A stretch of 64,000 nt of DNA from Flavobacteriales bacterium. Lineage in GTDB: Bacteria > Bacteroidota > Bacteroidia > Flavobacteriales_F > PHOS-HE28. Below the pieces are notes generated by a model that was not told where the DNA came from, did not search any database, and worked only from the letters and a program-made list of their open reading frames with translations. Where the stretch lies: contig JAHBUL010000003.1 in NCBI GenBank assembly GCA_019638085.1, positions 124,001-188,000 of the forward strand. The letters are read 5' to 3'. Of the stretch, positions 32,303 to 40,492 are shown piece after piece (within the stretch, counting starts at the first letter, position 1; the number at the start of each line of letters is the position of its first letter). The translations under genes and the position numbers were made by a program.

Positions 32303-32806
32303 TCAGATCCGCACCAAGGCCATCAATGTGGCCACCAGGTTCGGCATGGCCACCACGGGAATCAAGGAGGCGGAGACCTCATCATGTTCCTTTTCGGACT
32401 TCGTGGCCGCCGCAGGGCCGCTCTTCACCTGCTTCACGATCGCGATCGAGTTGACCTTGTATTGGCCATCCGCCAACGCTTGCACGGCACCCACCAATTG
32501 GGCATCATTCACTTTCGCGGGGTCATAGGTCACCTTGGCATGGCCGATCTCCTCCCCATCGTGGAAGATCACCTCGGCCGTGGTAACACCGGGAACCTTG
32601 TCCAGCGTGCTCTTGATCATGTTCGCGCACATCATCTGGCAGCTCATGCCACCAATGCTCATGTCCGCCGTGGCCATGGGTTCACCCTCGGTAATGGAAA
32701 CCTCCTTTACCGTGCGATCGGCCACCACCATGGCTTGGTCCCCGGAAGGACCTTGGCCGCACGCGACGAGAAAAATGAGGGACAGAAGGGAAAGCTGCTT
32801 TTTCAT
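32303..32806 (-). CDS. Lipoprotein with heavy-metal-associated (HMA) domain
   Basis: This 167-residue protein starts with a lipoprotein signal (LVACGQG). An HMA domain of about 70 residues follows (ADMSIGGMSCQMMCANMIKSTLDKVPGVTTAEV). The metal motif is C-x3-C (Cys 56 and 60) rather than the usual C-x2-C. The tail from about residue 130 is low complexity. It probably binds copper or a similar soft metal at the outer face of a membrane. It is divergent from the EamA gene, each with its own promoter box. Confidence 0.85.
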   Translation of the reverse strand: MKKQLSLLSLIFLVACGQGPSGDQAMVVADRTVKEVSITEGEPMATADMSIGGMSCQMMCANMIKSTLDKVPGVTTAEVIFHDGEEIGHAKVTYDPAKVNDAQLVGAVQALADGQYKVNSIAIVKQVKSGPAAATKSEKEHDEVSASLIPVVAMPNLVATLMALVRI

Positions 32807-32825
32807 GGTAGTCGGTATTGCCGTA

Positions 32826-32833
32826 CAAAAGTA
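32826..32833 (-). promoter_or_regulatory. -7 box TACTTTTG for the HMA lipoprotein
   Basis: A perfect TAnnTTTG box, 19 nt before the ATG at 32806. Confidence 0.5.
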
Positions 32834-32877
32834 GCCTTAGTTCCAACATCGGCGTGCGCAGGTATGTCGGCTCCCTC

Positions 32878-32885
32878 TACCTTCG
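32878..32885 (+). promoter_or_regulatory. -7 box TACCTTCG for the EamA gene
   Basis: The box lies 18 nt before the ATG at 32904; the same octamer precedes the GT39 gene. Confidence 0.45.
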
Positions 32886-32903
32886 CCGCCTTCGCCAGCG
32901 GGC

Positions 32904-33809
32904 ATGGAGATCACAACCACCAACGATCGGGTCAAATGGCTCCTGCTGGCGGTGCTTTCGCTGGTCTGGGGAAGCTCCTTCATCCTGATGAAGCGCGGGC
33001 TTTACCAAGGCGGTGAACCGGCCCTTTCACCCGTTCAACTCGCCAGCGCCCGTCTCTTCATCGCCTGGCTCGTGCTCAGCCCGCTCTTGTTCAAGTATGC
33101 GAAGTTGATCTTTGCCCACTGGAAACCGTTGGTGGGAACGGCGCTTTTGGGCAACGGCATACCGGCCTATCTGTTCGCATTCGCGCAGAGCCGGATCGAC
33201 AGCTCGTTGGCCGGGATGCTCAACAGCTTGGCACCGCTTTTCACCTTGGTAGTGGGCGTGCTGCTGTTCCGTTCGCGCGTGCGCGCCATCAACGTGGTGG
33301 GTGTGTTACTCGGCTTGGTCGGGGCTGTGGGAACCATCATGTACCGCCATAACGATGATCTTCCTCCTTGGAGCATCTATGCGGCGCTACCCATTCTCGG
33401 CGCCTTGTGCTATGGGCTCAGTGGTAACATCATCAAGCATTGGCTCTACATGCTTCCCGCAGCGGCCACCTCGGTCCTGGCCATCAGCATTGTAGGGCCC
33501 CTGGGGCTTCTCGGGATCTTCGTTTCGGGATTACCCCACACATTGGCCACCAACCCGCATGCCTGGCATGCCATGGGCTACGTGGCGGTGCTGGCCGTCT
33601 TCGGGACCGGTATCTCGCTGATCCTATGGAATGCCTTGATCAAACGCACTTCGGCCGTTTGGGCTTCTTCCGTCACCTACCTCATGCCCATCGTGGCCAT
33701 CGGCTGGGGTGTGTTGGATGGTGAAACAATGCTTCCCATGCAGCTACTGATGGTAGGCGTGATCCTGCTCGGCGTGTACATGGTGAATCTGGGAACGCGG
33801 GTGAGGTGA
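32904..33809 (+). CDS. EamA/DMT-family transporter
   Basis: This 301-residue protein has ten predicted transmembrane helices in two EamA repeats. It opens LLLAVLSLVWGSSFILMKRGL, the classic EamA start. The second half ends each repeat with RTSAVWASSVTYLMPIVAIGWGVLDGE, the usual conserved stretch. Members export or import metabolites such as amino acids or nucleobases; no substrate can be inferred. It is followed by a GAGTCNN array rather than a terminator. Confidence 0.93.
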   Translation: MEITTTNDRVKWLLLAVLSLVWGSSFILMKRGLYQGGEPALSPVQLASARLFIAWLVLSPLLFKYAKLIFAHWKPLVGTALLGNGIPAYLFAFAQSRIDSSLAGMLNSLAPLFTLVVGVLLFRSRVRAINVVGVLLGLVGAVGTIMYRHNDDLPPWSIYAALPILGALCYGLSGNIIKHWLYMLPAAATSVLAISIVGPLGLLGIFVSGLPHTLATNPHAWHAMGYVAVLAVFGTGISLILWNALIKRTSAVWASSVTYLMPIVAIGWGVLDGETMLPMQLLMVGVILLGVYMVNLGTRVR

Positions 33810-33830
33810 GGCTTCAGGTGGTCGAGACCT

Positions 33831-33893
33831 GGGTCTTGAGTCTTGAGTCGGGAGTCTTGAGTCCTGAGTCATGAGCTTGGAGACGCGAGTCTG
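33831..33893. repeat. GAGTCNN heptamer array
   Basis: About nine consecutive 7-bp units (GGGTCTT, GAGTCTT, GAGTCGG, GAGTCTT, GAGTCCT, GAGTCAT, then degenerate GAGCTTG, GAGACGC, GAGTCTG). The array begins 22 nt after the EamA stop and ends 19 nt before the -7 box of the next gene. Confidence 0.8.
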
Positions 33894-33911
33894 GGTTCCG
33901 GTCTCTCTACG

Positions 33912-33919
33912 CATCTTTG
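33912..33919 (+). promoter_or_regulatory. -7 box CATCTTTG for the GT2 gene
   Basis: The box lies 5 nt before the ATG at 33925, which helped choose that start. Confidence 0.4.
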
Positions 33920-33924
33920 CCCGG

Positions 33925-34671
33925 ATGTTCCAAGGCAAAAAAGTGATCGTGGTGCTGCCGGCCTACAAGGCGCAGCATACGCTGAAGCAGACCTATGATG
34001 AGATCCCCTTCGACATCGTGGACGAGGTGGTGCTCGTGGACGATAACAGTCCCGACGACACCGTAGCGGAAGCCAAGCGCATCGGTATCAAGCACATCGT
34101 CGTGCATGAAAAGAACACGGGCTACGGGGGCAACCAGAAGAGCTGCTACGACAAGGCCTTGGAACTGGATGGCGACATCGTTGTGATGCTGCACCCGGAT
34201 TACCAGTACACGCCGATGCTCATCCACAGCATGGTATCCATCATTGGCAACGGGGTATACCCGGTGGTCTTCGGTTCGCGTATTCTGGGTGGTGGTGCAC
34301 TTAAAGGCGGCATGCCCATGTACAAGTACATCGCCAACCGGCTGCTCACGCTCACCCAGAACATCCTCCTGGGTGAGAAGCTCAGCGAGTACCACACCGG
34401 ATACCGCGCGTATTCGGCCGATGTGCTGCGGAAATGCGAATACCACCGCTGCTCGGACGACTTCGTCTTCGACAACCAGATGATCGGCCAGATCTTCTGG
34501 AACCGCTTCGAGATCGCAGAGGTCACCTGCCCAACGAAGTATTTTGACGAGGCCAGCTCCATCAATTTCAGCCGTAGCATGACGTATGGTTTCGGTGTGC
34601 TCAACGTGTCGTGGCGGTACTTCCTGGCCCGTACGGGGATCATGGGGTGGAAGCTGCTGGGGAAGCGGTGA
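33925..34671 (+). CDS. Glycosyltransferase family 2
   Basis: This 248-residue cytoplasmic GT-A enzyme has the first strand KVIVVLPAYKAQHTL, the first acidic pair in VVLVDDNSPDDT, GYGGNQKSCYDKAL, and the DxD-like MLHPDYQYTP. The C-terminal part (GEKLSEYHTGYRAYSADVLRKC, then YFDEASSINFSRSMTYG) is typical of polyprenyl-phosphate mannosyl/glucosyl transferase-like GT2 proteins without a membrane tail. Together with the next gene (GT39) it could supply and use a polyprenyl-phosphate sugar; that link is an inference. Confidence 0.93.
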   Translation: MFQGKKVIVVLPAYKAQHTLKQTYDEIPFDIVDEVVLVDDNSPDDTVAEAKRIGIKHIVVHEKNTGYGGNQKSCYDKALELDGDIVVMLHPDYQYTPMLIHSMVSIIGNGVYPVVFGSRILGGGALKGGMPMYKYIANRLLTLTQNILLGEKLSEYHTGYRAYSADVLRKCEYHRCSDDFVFDNQMIGQIFWNRFEIAEVTCPTKYFDEASSINFSRSMTYGFGVLNVSWRYFLARTGIMGWKLLGKR

Positions 34672-34811
34672 TCCACAAGCGCTTTTACCACGGAGGCGCA
34701 GCGACACAGGGGTGTGGCGCGAAGGAGGTAAAAGAGTACAGGAGTCCTTTGCGGTAAAGATCCGTTGCGATCCCTTTGCGTCGTAGCGCCGTTGCGGTTA
34801 AATCCCACCTC

Positions 34812-34819
34812 TACCTTCG
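34812..34819 (+). promoter_or_regulatory. -7 box TACCTTCG for the GT39 gene
   Basis: The box lies 7 nt before the ATG at 34827. Upstream (about 34680-34800) are degenerate repeats of the CTTTGCGNNGTTGCGGTTAA kind with no gene. Confidence 0.45.
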
Positions 34820-34826
34820 GCCGCTC

Positions 34827-36614
34827 ATGCGGAAGCTATCCAAACTACAGGTCCAGCTGATGATCGCGCTCGTCGCCGCGCTGCTCTTCATCCCCGGTCT
34901 GGGCGCCGTACACCTCTTCGATTGGGACGAGATCAATTTCGCGGAGATCGCTCGGGAGATGCTGGCCACCAACAACTGGCTGCAACCGCAGATCGGCTAT
35001 GTGCCCTTCCATGAAAAGCCACCGCTCTTCATGTGGATGCAGGCCGGCAGCATGTCGGCTTTCGGCGTGAACGAGTTCGCTGCGCGCTTACCGAACGCCC
35101 TCTGCGGCATCATCACCTTGCTCGTCCTCTTCCGCATCGGTATGCGCATGCGCGGTCGGTTGTTCGGGTTGCTCTGGGTGCTGGCCTACGTTGGTTCCAT
35201 CCTGCCGCATCTCTACTTCCGCAGCGGCATCATCGACCCGTGGTTCAACCTCTTCATCTTCCTTGGTTTCCTGGCCTTCATCCACATGAGCGACACGGCT
35301 GTCAGTGCGGATCTTTCCTCCCGGCAGAAGAACATCGCCGCCGCGTTGGCCGGACTCTGGCTCGGATTGGCCGTGCTCACCAAAGGCCCGGTCGGCATCC
35401 TCATTCCAGCACTCGGTGCGCTGGTCTATTGGGTGATGAACCGGTTCAGGCTGTACGTTTCCATCCCACGCGTCCTGCTGATGTTCGCCGTGCTGCTCAT
35501 CGTCCCCGGTATCTGGTTCGGTGCGGACCTGCTGCAGAACGGTCCCACCTTCATCACGGCCTTCTTCTGGCGCCAAGTGGCCATGCTCTCCTCGGAAGAT
35601 GCCGGCCACGGAGGTTTTATCGGCTATCACTTCGTAGTGCTCCTGATCGGCTGCTTCCCAGCATCCATCTTCGCCTTGCAGGAAATGTTGAAACGTGCCC
35701 GCCCCCCCTTGTCGGTTCTCGACTGCGCTCGAACTGACAAGGGGGCGCAAGCAGCAGGACAGCAGCCTGACAACGGACAGCCTGACAACGGACAACTGAC
35801 AACTGACAACCGACAACTGACAACTCCTGCCCTGAGCGCAGTCGAAGGGGACAACTACAGAAAGTGGATGCTCATCCTCTTCTGGGTGGTCCTCATCCTC
35901 TTCAGCCTGGTCCAGACCAAGATCGTCCACTACAGCAGCCTCGCGTACTTCCCGCTCACCTTCCTTGCCGCACTGCAACTGGAGCACCTGTGGAACGGCG
36001 GCAGGGCCACGCTCTGGTCGCGATTGCTGATGGGCGCCATCGGAACGCTCTTCGCGCTGGTCACCTTACTGTTGCCCTACCTCGGCATGCACCCGGAACT
36101 GCTTGCGCCTTTGCTGAAGAACGATGCTTTCGCCCAGGGCAATCTGATGGCGGAAGTACACTGGACGGGCTGGGAAGCCCTGGCGGGCGTATGGATGGTG
36201 GTGATCCTTTACCTCGGCCACCGCTTTTTCTCCAGGGCAGAATACCGGAGCGGCATCATCTCCCTGTTCGGTGGCACAGCGCTCTTCGTCACCATCACGC
36301 TGTACTACTTCATCAACAACATCGAAGGCTATTCCCAGCGCGCCGCCGTGGAATTTTTCCAGCAGCGACAAGGAGAGAATTGCTATGTGATCACCAAGAA
36401 CTACAAGAGCTACGCGCAGTGGTTCTACAGCCTCACGCCACCCCTCACGGACCCGCACGCGTACAGTGAGGAATGGCTCCTGCACGGCGAGGTGGACCGG
36501 CCGGTGTACGTGGTGTGCAAGGTGACCAGTGCGGAAGAAGTGGCAACGATACCGACGCTGAAGGAGATCGGCCGGAAGAATGGCTTTGTTTTCTGGAAGC
36601 GGCAAGCACCTTGA
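34827..36614 (+). CDS. GT39/ArnT-like membrane glycosyltransferase with an in-frame repeat insertion
   Basis: This 595-residue GT-C enzyme has an N-terminal acidic motif in HLFDWDEINFAEIAREML (Asp-Glu, as in ArnT and protein mannosyltransferases), EKPPLFMWMQ, about twelve transmembrane helices, and a soluble C-terminal periplasmic part. It should transfer a sugar from polyprenyl phosphate to a lipid or protein acceptor on the periplasmic side. Residues about 291-342 (from RPPLSVLDC to AVEGD) are encoded by dispersed repeats (35704-35850) read in frame, between predicted helices. The last codons are duplicated at 37616-37648. Confidence 0.88.
   Translation: MRKLSKLQVQLMIALVAALLFIPGLGAVHLFDWDEINFAEIAREMLATNNWLQPQIGYVPFHEKPPLFMWMQAGSMSAFGVNEFAARLPNALCGIITLLVLFRIGMRMRGRLFGLLWVLAYVGSILPHLYFRSGIIDPWFNLFIFLGFLAFIHMSDTAVSADLSSRQKNIAAALAGLWLGLAVLTKGPVGILIPALGALVYWVMNRFRLYVSIPRVLLMFAVLLIVPGIWFGADLLQNGPTFITAFFWRQVAMLSSEDAGHGGFIGYHFVVLLIGCFPASIFALQEMLKRARPPLSVLDCARTDKGAQAAGQQPDNGQPDNGQLTTDNRQLTTPALSAVEGDNYRKWMLILFWVVLILFSLVQTKIVHYSSLAYFPLTFLAALQLEHLWNGGRATLWSRLLMGAIGTLFALVTLLLPYLGMHPELLAPLLKNDAFAQGNLMAEVHWTGWEALAGVWMVVILYLGHRFFSRAEYRSGIISLFGGTALFVTITLYYFINNIEGYSQRAAVEFFQQRQGENCYVITKNYKSYAQWFYSLTPPLTDPHAYSEEWLLHGEVDRPVYVVCKVTSAEEVATIPTLKEIGRKNGFVFWKRQAP
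35704..35850. repeat. Mosaic repeat inside the GT39 gene: hairpin, GTTGTCN array, REP-like sequence
   Basis: A long hairpin (CCCCCTTGTC/GACAAGGGGG, 35704-35745, with TTCTCGACTGCGCTCGAA in its centre) is followed by TGACAAC-type heptamers (about nine units, 35768-35824) and then CCTGCCCTGAGCGCAGTCGA (35826-35845), a REP-like palindrome half. The whole block is open in the gene frame, encoding a Gln/Asn/Thr-rich stretch. Confidence 0.8.
36582..36614 (+). repeat. Direct repeat copy 1 (3' end of the GT39 gene)
   Basis: The last 33 nt of the GT39 gene, encoding GFVFWKRQAP and the stop, recur at 37616-37648 (GFVFWKRENP and stop) with about five differences. Confidence 0.75.
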
Positions 36615-36672
36615 GTACCGGGGCTGCCGTCATGTCAATGACATCTCAGTTTATTGCTGTCATTCAGTCCTG

Positions 36673-37578
36673 ATGAGAAAGCTGACCACATGTGTGCTGT
36701 TCTGCGTCATCTGCTTCTCCTCCGAGGGACAGGTATACAGGGCAGTGTTAGAGAATGGCAAACCAAAGATCTTCGACTGGCCTGTTATGATGACAAGGGT
36801 CTATTTCAACATTGCCGACTCAATCTACGACTATACATTGTTCAGGGAACCGGATGGTCTCTTCTATTTCGGCCAAGGATTTGACCATGTAGATGATTCG
36901 CTTTCAATGGTCATGAGCCCGATTGTTGGCGAACATAAAAGGAAAGACACGCTGGAAGTAAAAACCTATAAACCGTCCTTCCACTGGACGGCCAATGAAA
37001 TTCGCTCGACGAGCAGGTTCATGCCATTCATTACCGGACCGGAAAGCTTCATCAATACGTACGAGGAAGAATATGATCTGACTCCTTTTGTCAACGAGCT
37101 GATCTATACAACGGCACAGGACAGCCTTCATCTCCAAGACATTTCCAAGGTGCCCGCGAGCGATGTGATCAGATTAACTCGGATCGACGGAGGTTTTCAC
37201 GGGCCTGTTAGGATTCAGTTCTATGAGATCGACCTGGATGATGATGCCGACCCGAAGATCAGATACATCGAAACCATGATCGACTCTTCAATGAAATGTC
37301 GGACCACGCTCGATCTTGACTTCAGGTTGAACAGGAGGGATGCCAAGGCCTTTATTAAATCCCTGCACGCTGCAGAGAATGAAGAGGTCACGTACTTCAC
37401 AAAGACCAACCTGAATAAGCCCTTTCTGATTGAAGTGCGGAGAGGTGACAAATACACAGTGCTCGAAAGAAGCACTGGATTCGACCCAGAGCGACAATAT
37501 CAATCGAGTTACTGCGGCTTTCTGTGGAACGTGGAGCGTTTCAGGAAGCGATATGAAAAAAAGCAAGCCAAACAATGA
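36673..37578 (+). CDS. Unknown secreted protein, lower GC than its neighbours
   Basis: ATG 36673 is taken because it begins a good signal peptide (MRKLTTCVLFCVICFSSEGQ). The 301-residue product is acidic and rich in aromatic residues, without transmembrane segments after the signal and without motifs I recognise. Base composition is clearly lower than in the genes around it. The gene lies between two copies of the GT39 3' end (36582-36614 and 37616-37648), which suggests that it arrived by insertion or unequal recombination. Candidate hairpin CCGCTC/GAGCGG follows it at 37582-37597. Confidence 0.6.
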   Translation: MRKLTTCVLFCVICFSSEGQVYRAVLENGKPKIFDWPVMMTRVYFNIADSIYDYTLFREPDGLFYFGQGFDHVDDSLSMVMSPIVGEHKRKDTLEVKTYKPSFHWTANEIRSTSRFMPFITGPESFINTYEEEYDLTPFVNELIYTTAQDSLHLQDISKVPASDVIRLTRIDGGFHGPVRIQFYEIDLDDDADPKIRYIETMIDSSMKCRTTLDLDFRLNRRDAKAFIKSLHAAENEEVTYFTKTNLNKPFLIEVRRGDKYTVLERSTGFDPERQYQSSYCGFLWNVERFRKRYEKKQAKQ

Positions 37579-37615
37579 ACTTCCGCTCACGCGAGCGGTG
37601 AAGTCCCAGCCTACA

Positions 37616-37648
37616 GGCTTTGTGTTCTGGAAGCGGGAAAACCCTTGA
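37616..37648 (+). repeat. Direct repeat copy 2 (relic of a GT39 3' end)
   Basis: It matches 36582-36614 in about 28 of 33 positions and stays in frame to a TGA, reading GFVFWKRENP. It has no gene of its own and looks like the remnant of a displaced or duplicated glycosyltransferase end. The remaining 37649-37788 stretch shows nothing else but a TACTTTTA box at 37760-37767. Confidence 0.7.
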
Positions 37649-37788
37649 ACCGGATGCTATTTGTTATCGACCGGAAACCCTGCTGGCATGGCACTCTGTA
37701 AGGAGCCGAGCACCGAATAAGTGATTATAGCTGAGTTGGCTGATTTGAGTAGTTTACCCTACTTTTAGCGTGCTAAAAAGAATAAACC

Positions 37789-37836
37789 ATGAAGATCATT
37801 ACAAGCATCCTTACCGCTCTCCTCCTCGTGTTGTAA
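37789..37836 (+). pseudogene. Truncated gene start encoding only a signal peptide
   Basis: ATG 37789 follows a TACTTTTA promoter-like box by 21 nt and encodes MKIITSILTALLLVL then stops at TAA 37834-37836. This is a convincing signal-peptide start with no mature protein behind it. It abuts the truncated end of the convergent PIN gene at 37850, so a deletion probably removed the 3' parts of both genes. Confidence 0.5.
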
Positions 37837-37849
37837 GCTTCCCCTGTGA

Positions 37850-38182
37850 TCAGATCTCAGCCTTCGCGGCTTTGGCCAGCGCGAGCAAGTAGTCGTCCTT
37901 GGGGTCGCGACAAACCGGCAGAAGCGGTGCTCGAACTAGGACGACTTCCGTTATCAAGCAGAAGTCGGCGAAGAACTCCCTGGCCTCAGACAAGGGGAAG
38001 TACTTGCGAAACTTCGGGCGCTCCACCACATCGAGCAGTTCCGCTAGCTGTTCATTGGAGGTGAAAACTTGGAACCTGGGATCCGCAAGGACCGGGGAGA
38101 ACCCCGAAAGTTCGCCATGCATCAGCGAACTCACCAGCACGTTGATGTCAACGACCAGCCGCACCTCGGTTGTGCTTGTCAT
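37850..38182 (-). pseudogene. PIN-domain toxin (VapC-like), C-terminally truncated
   Basis: ATG 38182 gives 110 residues with the PIN core: VVDINVLVSSL (first Asp), SNEQLAELLDVVERPKF (Glu) and CRDPKDDYLLALAKAA (second Asp). Family members run on to a DxLVTGDxDLL segment holding a further acidic residue. Here the frame hits TGA after KAEI, while the +1 frame just there reads DLITGE, so a one- or two-base frameshift plus loss of the rest is likely. The start overlaps the antitoxin gene by 35 nt. The toxin is probably inactive. Confidence 0.7.
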
Positions 38183-38399
38183 ACCGATCCTGCCGAACAT
38201 CCTCCACGAGCTGGTCGATCTCGCGCGGGGTCATCTTGACCTTACCCATGGTGGCAGACATCCGAGCTACGGCATCCTTCTTCCGCTTCTGTGCCAAACG
38301 CGCTGCGACCTGATCCGCTTCCTTGTCGGATAGCTGGTCCACGATCTGGAGCAATTGATCGAGCGTGATGGAAACTTTGGCCGTGGTGTCGAATGACAT
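38148..38399 (-). CDS. Antitoxin partner of the PIN toxin
   Basis: ATG 38399 gives 83 residues. The N-terminal part (AKVSITLDQLLQIVDQLSDKEADQVAARLAQKRKK) is helical with a regular heptad pattern; the C-terminal TPREIDQLVEDVRQDRYDKHN is acidic and could occupy the toxin's RNA site. Size, order (antitoxin first) and overlap with the PIN gene fit a VapBC-type module. The gap from here to the amidohydrolase (38400-38633) shows no other gene. Confidence 0.7.
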   Translation of the reverse strand: MSFDTTAKVSITLDQLLQIVDQLSDKEADQVAARLAQKRKKDAVARMSATMGKVKMTPREIDQLVEDVRQDRYDKHNRGAAGR

Positions 38400-38633
38400 G
38401 GAATGCGGGTATAGCTCAAAGGTAATCATGAGCAATTTCATGTGCTTTCGGCTCTTCCTCCCGCTGCCAAACTTTCAAAGCTGGCTCGTCACCAGTAGTT
38501 TGGGTCGGAAGTGTGCTCTCACGGTTTCTTCGCTCAATAGGGCTTCTGGAACGCACTTGCATGAAACGGAACACCGTGGTGATCTTCCTCCGTGCCGATA
38601 GACCAATCTCCTTTGAACAAGGACCGTTCAACT

Positions 38634-40356
38634 TCAGTCCCGCTTATACAGGCTCTTCCCTGCCTTGATCGTCTCCATCACTTGGATGTCCTTGATCGTG
38701 GCGGGTTCCACCTTCAGCGGATTCTTGTCCAAGATCACCAGGTCCGCCAGCTTGTTCACTTCCAGCGAACCCTTGGAAGCCTCTTCGAAATGCTGGTAGG
38801 CGGCATCGATGGTCATGGCCTTCAAGGCCTGCATGGGCGTTAGGCGATGCTGCGGCCCCAGGACCCGGCCGGTGCGGGTGGTGCGGTTCACGGCACTATC
38901 GAAAATGCGCATGGAGTTCGGAAAGGTCACCGGCGCATCGGAGTGGATGCTGAAAGCGCATGTCCTCCGCCAGCAGCCAACAGGTGGGAGAGATGTTCTC
39001 GGCGCGCTCCGGCCCGGCCACGGATTCGCGGTGCCAATCGCCCCAGTAGAAGGTGTGCATCGGGTAGAGCGAAGGGAAGATCCCCAGCTCCTTCAACTCC
39101 GGCACTTGGTCCTTGCGGAGGTATTGGCCATGGATCAATACGGGGCGGCGGTCTTTTCCCGGATACTTTTCCGAGACGCTGCGGACCACCCGGATGAATT
39201 GATCGATCGCGGCATCACCATTGGCGTGTGCCAGCACTTGCCATTCCTTCTGGAAAGCCTGGGCCATGAGGCGCTCCAAGGTGCTGTCCTGCGCGAAGAT
39301 CGGGAAGCCAGCGTAGTCGGCCTTCATGCCATGGGGCGGTTGGAAGTAGGGCTGGGTGAACCACGCGGTCTTCCCTTGCGGGGATCCATCCAATGAGAAC
39401 TTCACGCCACCGATGCGGAAGTGATCGGTATAGACACGCGCCATCAGCGGGCCGTTCAACATGGTATCGCCCTCGGTCATCTCCATGTCCGGGTACGCCA
39501 CCACGTCCAGTTGCAGTTTTCCACGCTTGCCTGCGGCGGCGAATACGCGCAACGAGTTGCCGTCCGTGCGGCCATCCTGCACGGTGGTGAAACCGTTCTG
39601 CTCATAGATCTCCTGCGCCGAGGTGATCAGGTCCATCGCCTCTTCCAGGCTGAACTTGGGCATTAGCGTCAGCAGTGCACCGATATGGGCGTTCTCATCC
39701 AGCAGGCCGGAGGGTGTGCGGCTGTCCTGCTCGCGGTGGATCGTTCCGCCATCGGGATCCTTGGAAGCTGCGGTAATGCCGGCCATCTGCAACGCCTTGG
39801 TGTTATACACGCCGAGATGCCCCGACTGGTGGATCACGAAAACAGGGATCTCGGTGGAAACGGCATCGAGCTCCTGCCGCGTGGGGTGGCGGTGCTCGAC
39901 AAGCTGCGAATCGTCGTAGTCGAAGCCGATCAGGATGCCATGGTCCTTCACCATGCTGCTGGTGGCCATGAACGAGCGGAGGATCTCCTGGATCTGCGGG
40001 ATGGACGTGGCAGGGCCGTCCGGCGGTGGCAATAGGTTCGCGGAGATGGCCTGTACGCCGACCTGTGACATATGGCTGTGCGCATCCACGAAACCGGGGA
40101 TCAAGGTTCGTCCTTGGAGGTCATGCATGGCGGTGCTATCCCCTTGCAGTTCCATGGCTTTGGCCTTGCTGCCCACGAACAGGATGCGACCGTCCTTGAT
40201 GGCGATGGCCTCCGCTTCGGGATCGGCATCGCTCACGGTGATGATATCCCCTCCGAAGTAGATGGCATCAGCGGGATCGGATCTTTTGGATGCCGGTCCG
40301 CTACAGCTGACGAGGGCGAAGGAAACGAAGAGGGAGGCAACAGGAATAGCACGCAT
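38634..40356 (-). pseudogene. YtcJ-like amidohydrolase with a frameshift near the C-terminal metal site
   Basis: The gene begins with a lipoprotein signal (LVSCSG) and the amidohydrolase start GRTLIPGFVDAHSHMSQVG (HxH-type metal ligands). The first frame continues to DMRFQHPLRC and stops at 38896. The adjacent frame continues the family sequence as FSIHSDAPVTFPNSMR ... LADLVILDKNPLKVEPATIKDIQ to 38634. One extra T in the run at 38953-38955 explains the shift, which falls just before the HSDAP metal ligand. Family members hydrolyse amide-like bonds; the substrate is unknown. It is either a broken gene or a one-base sequence error. Confidence 0.8.
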
Positions 40357-40478
40357 GGAGCTCGTTGAATTTCGGCGATGGTATTGTTGAGGAACAGGGT
40401 TCTTGATCCCTGCTTGAATGTGCGAGGGATAATTCCGGCTGGGACATATTCCCTATGCCCACTTCCCGCCCTTTGCGC

Positions 40479-40486
40479 TACTTTGC
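40479..40486 (+). promoter_or_regulatory. -7 box CTACTTTG for the APC transporter
   Basis: The box lies 6 nt before the ATG at 40493. Confidence 0.4.
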
Positions 40487-40492
40487 CCACCC

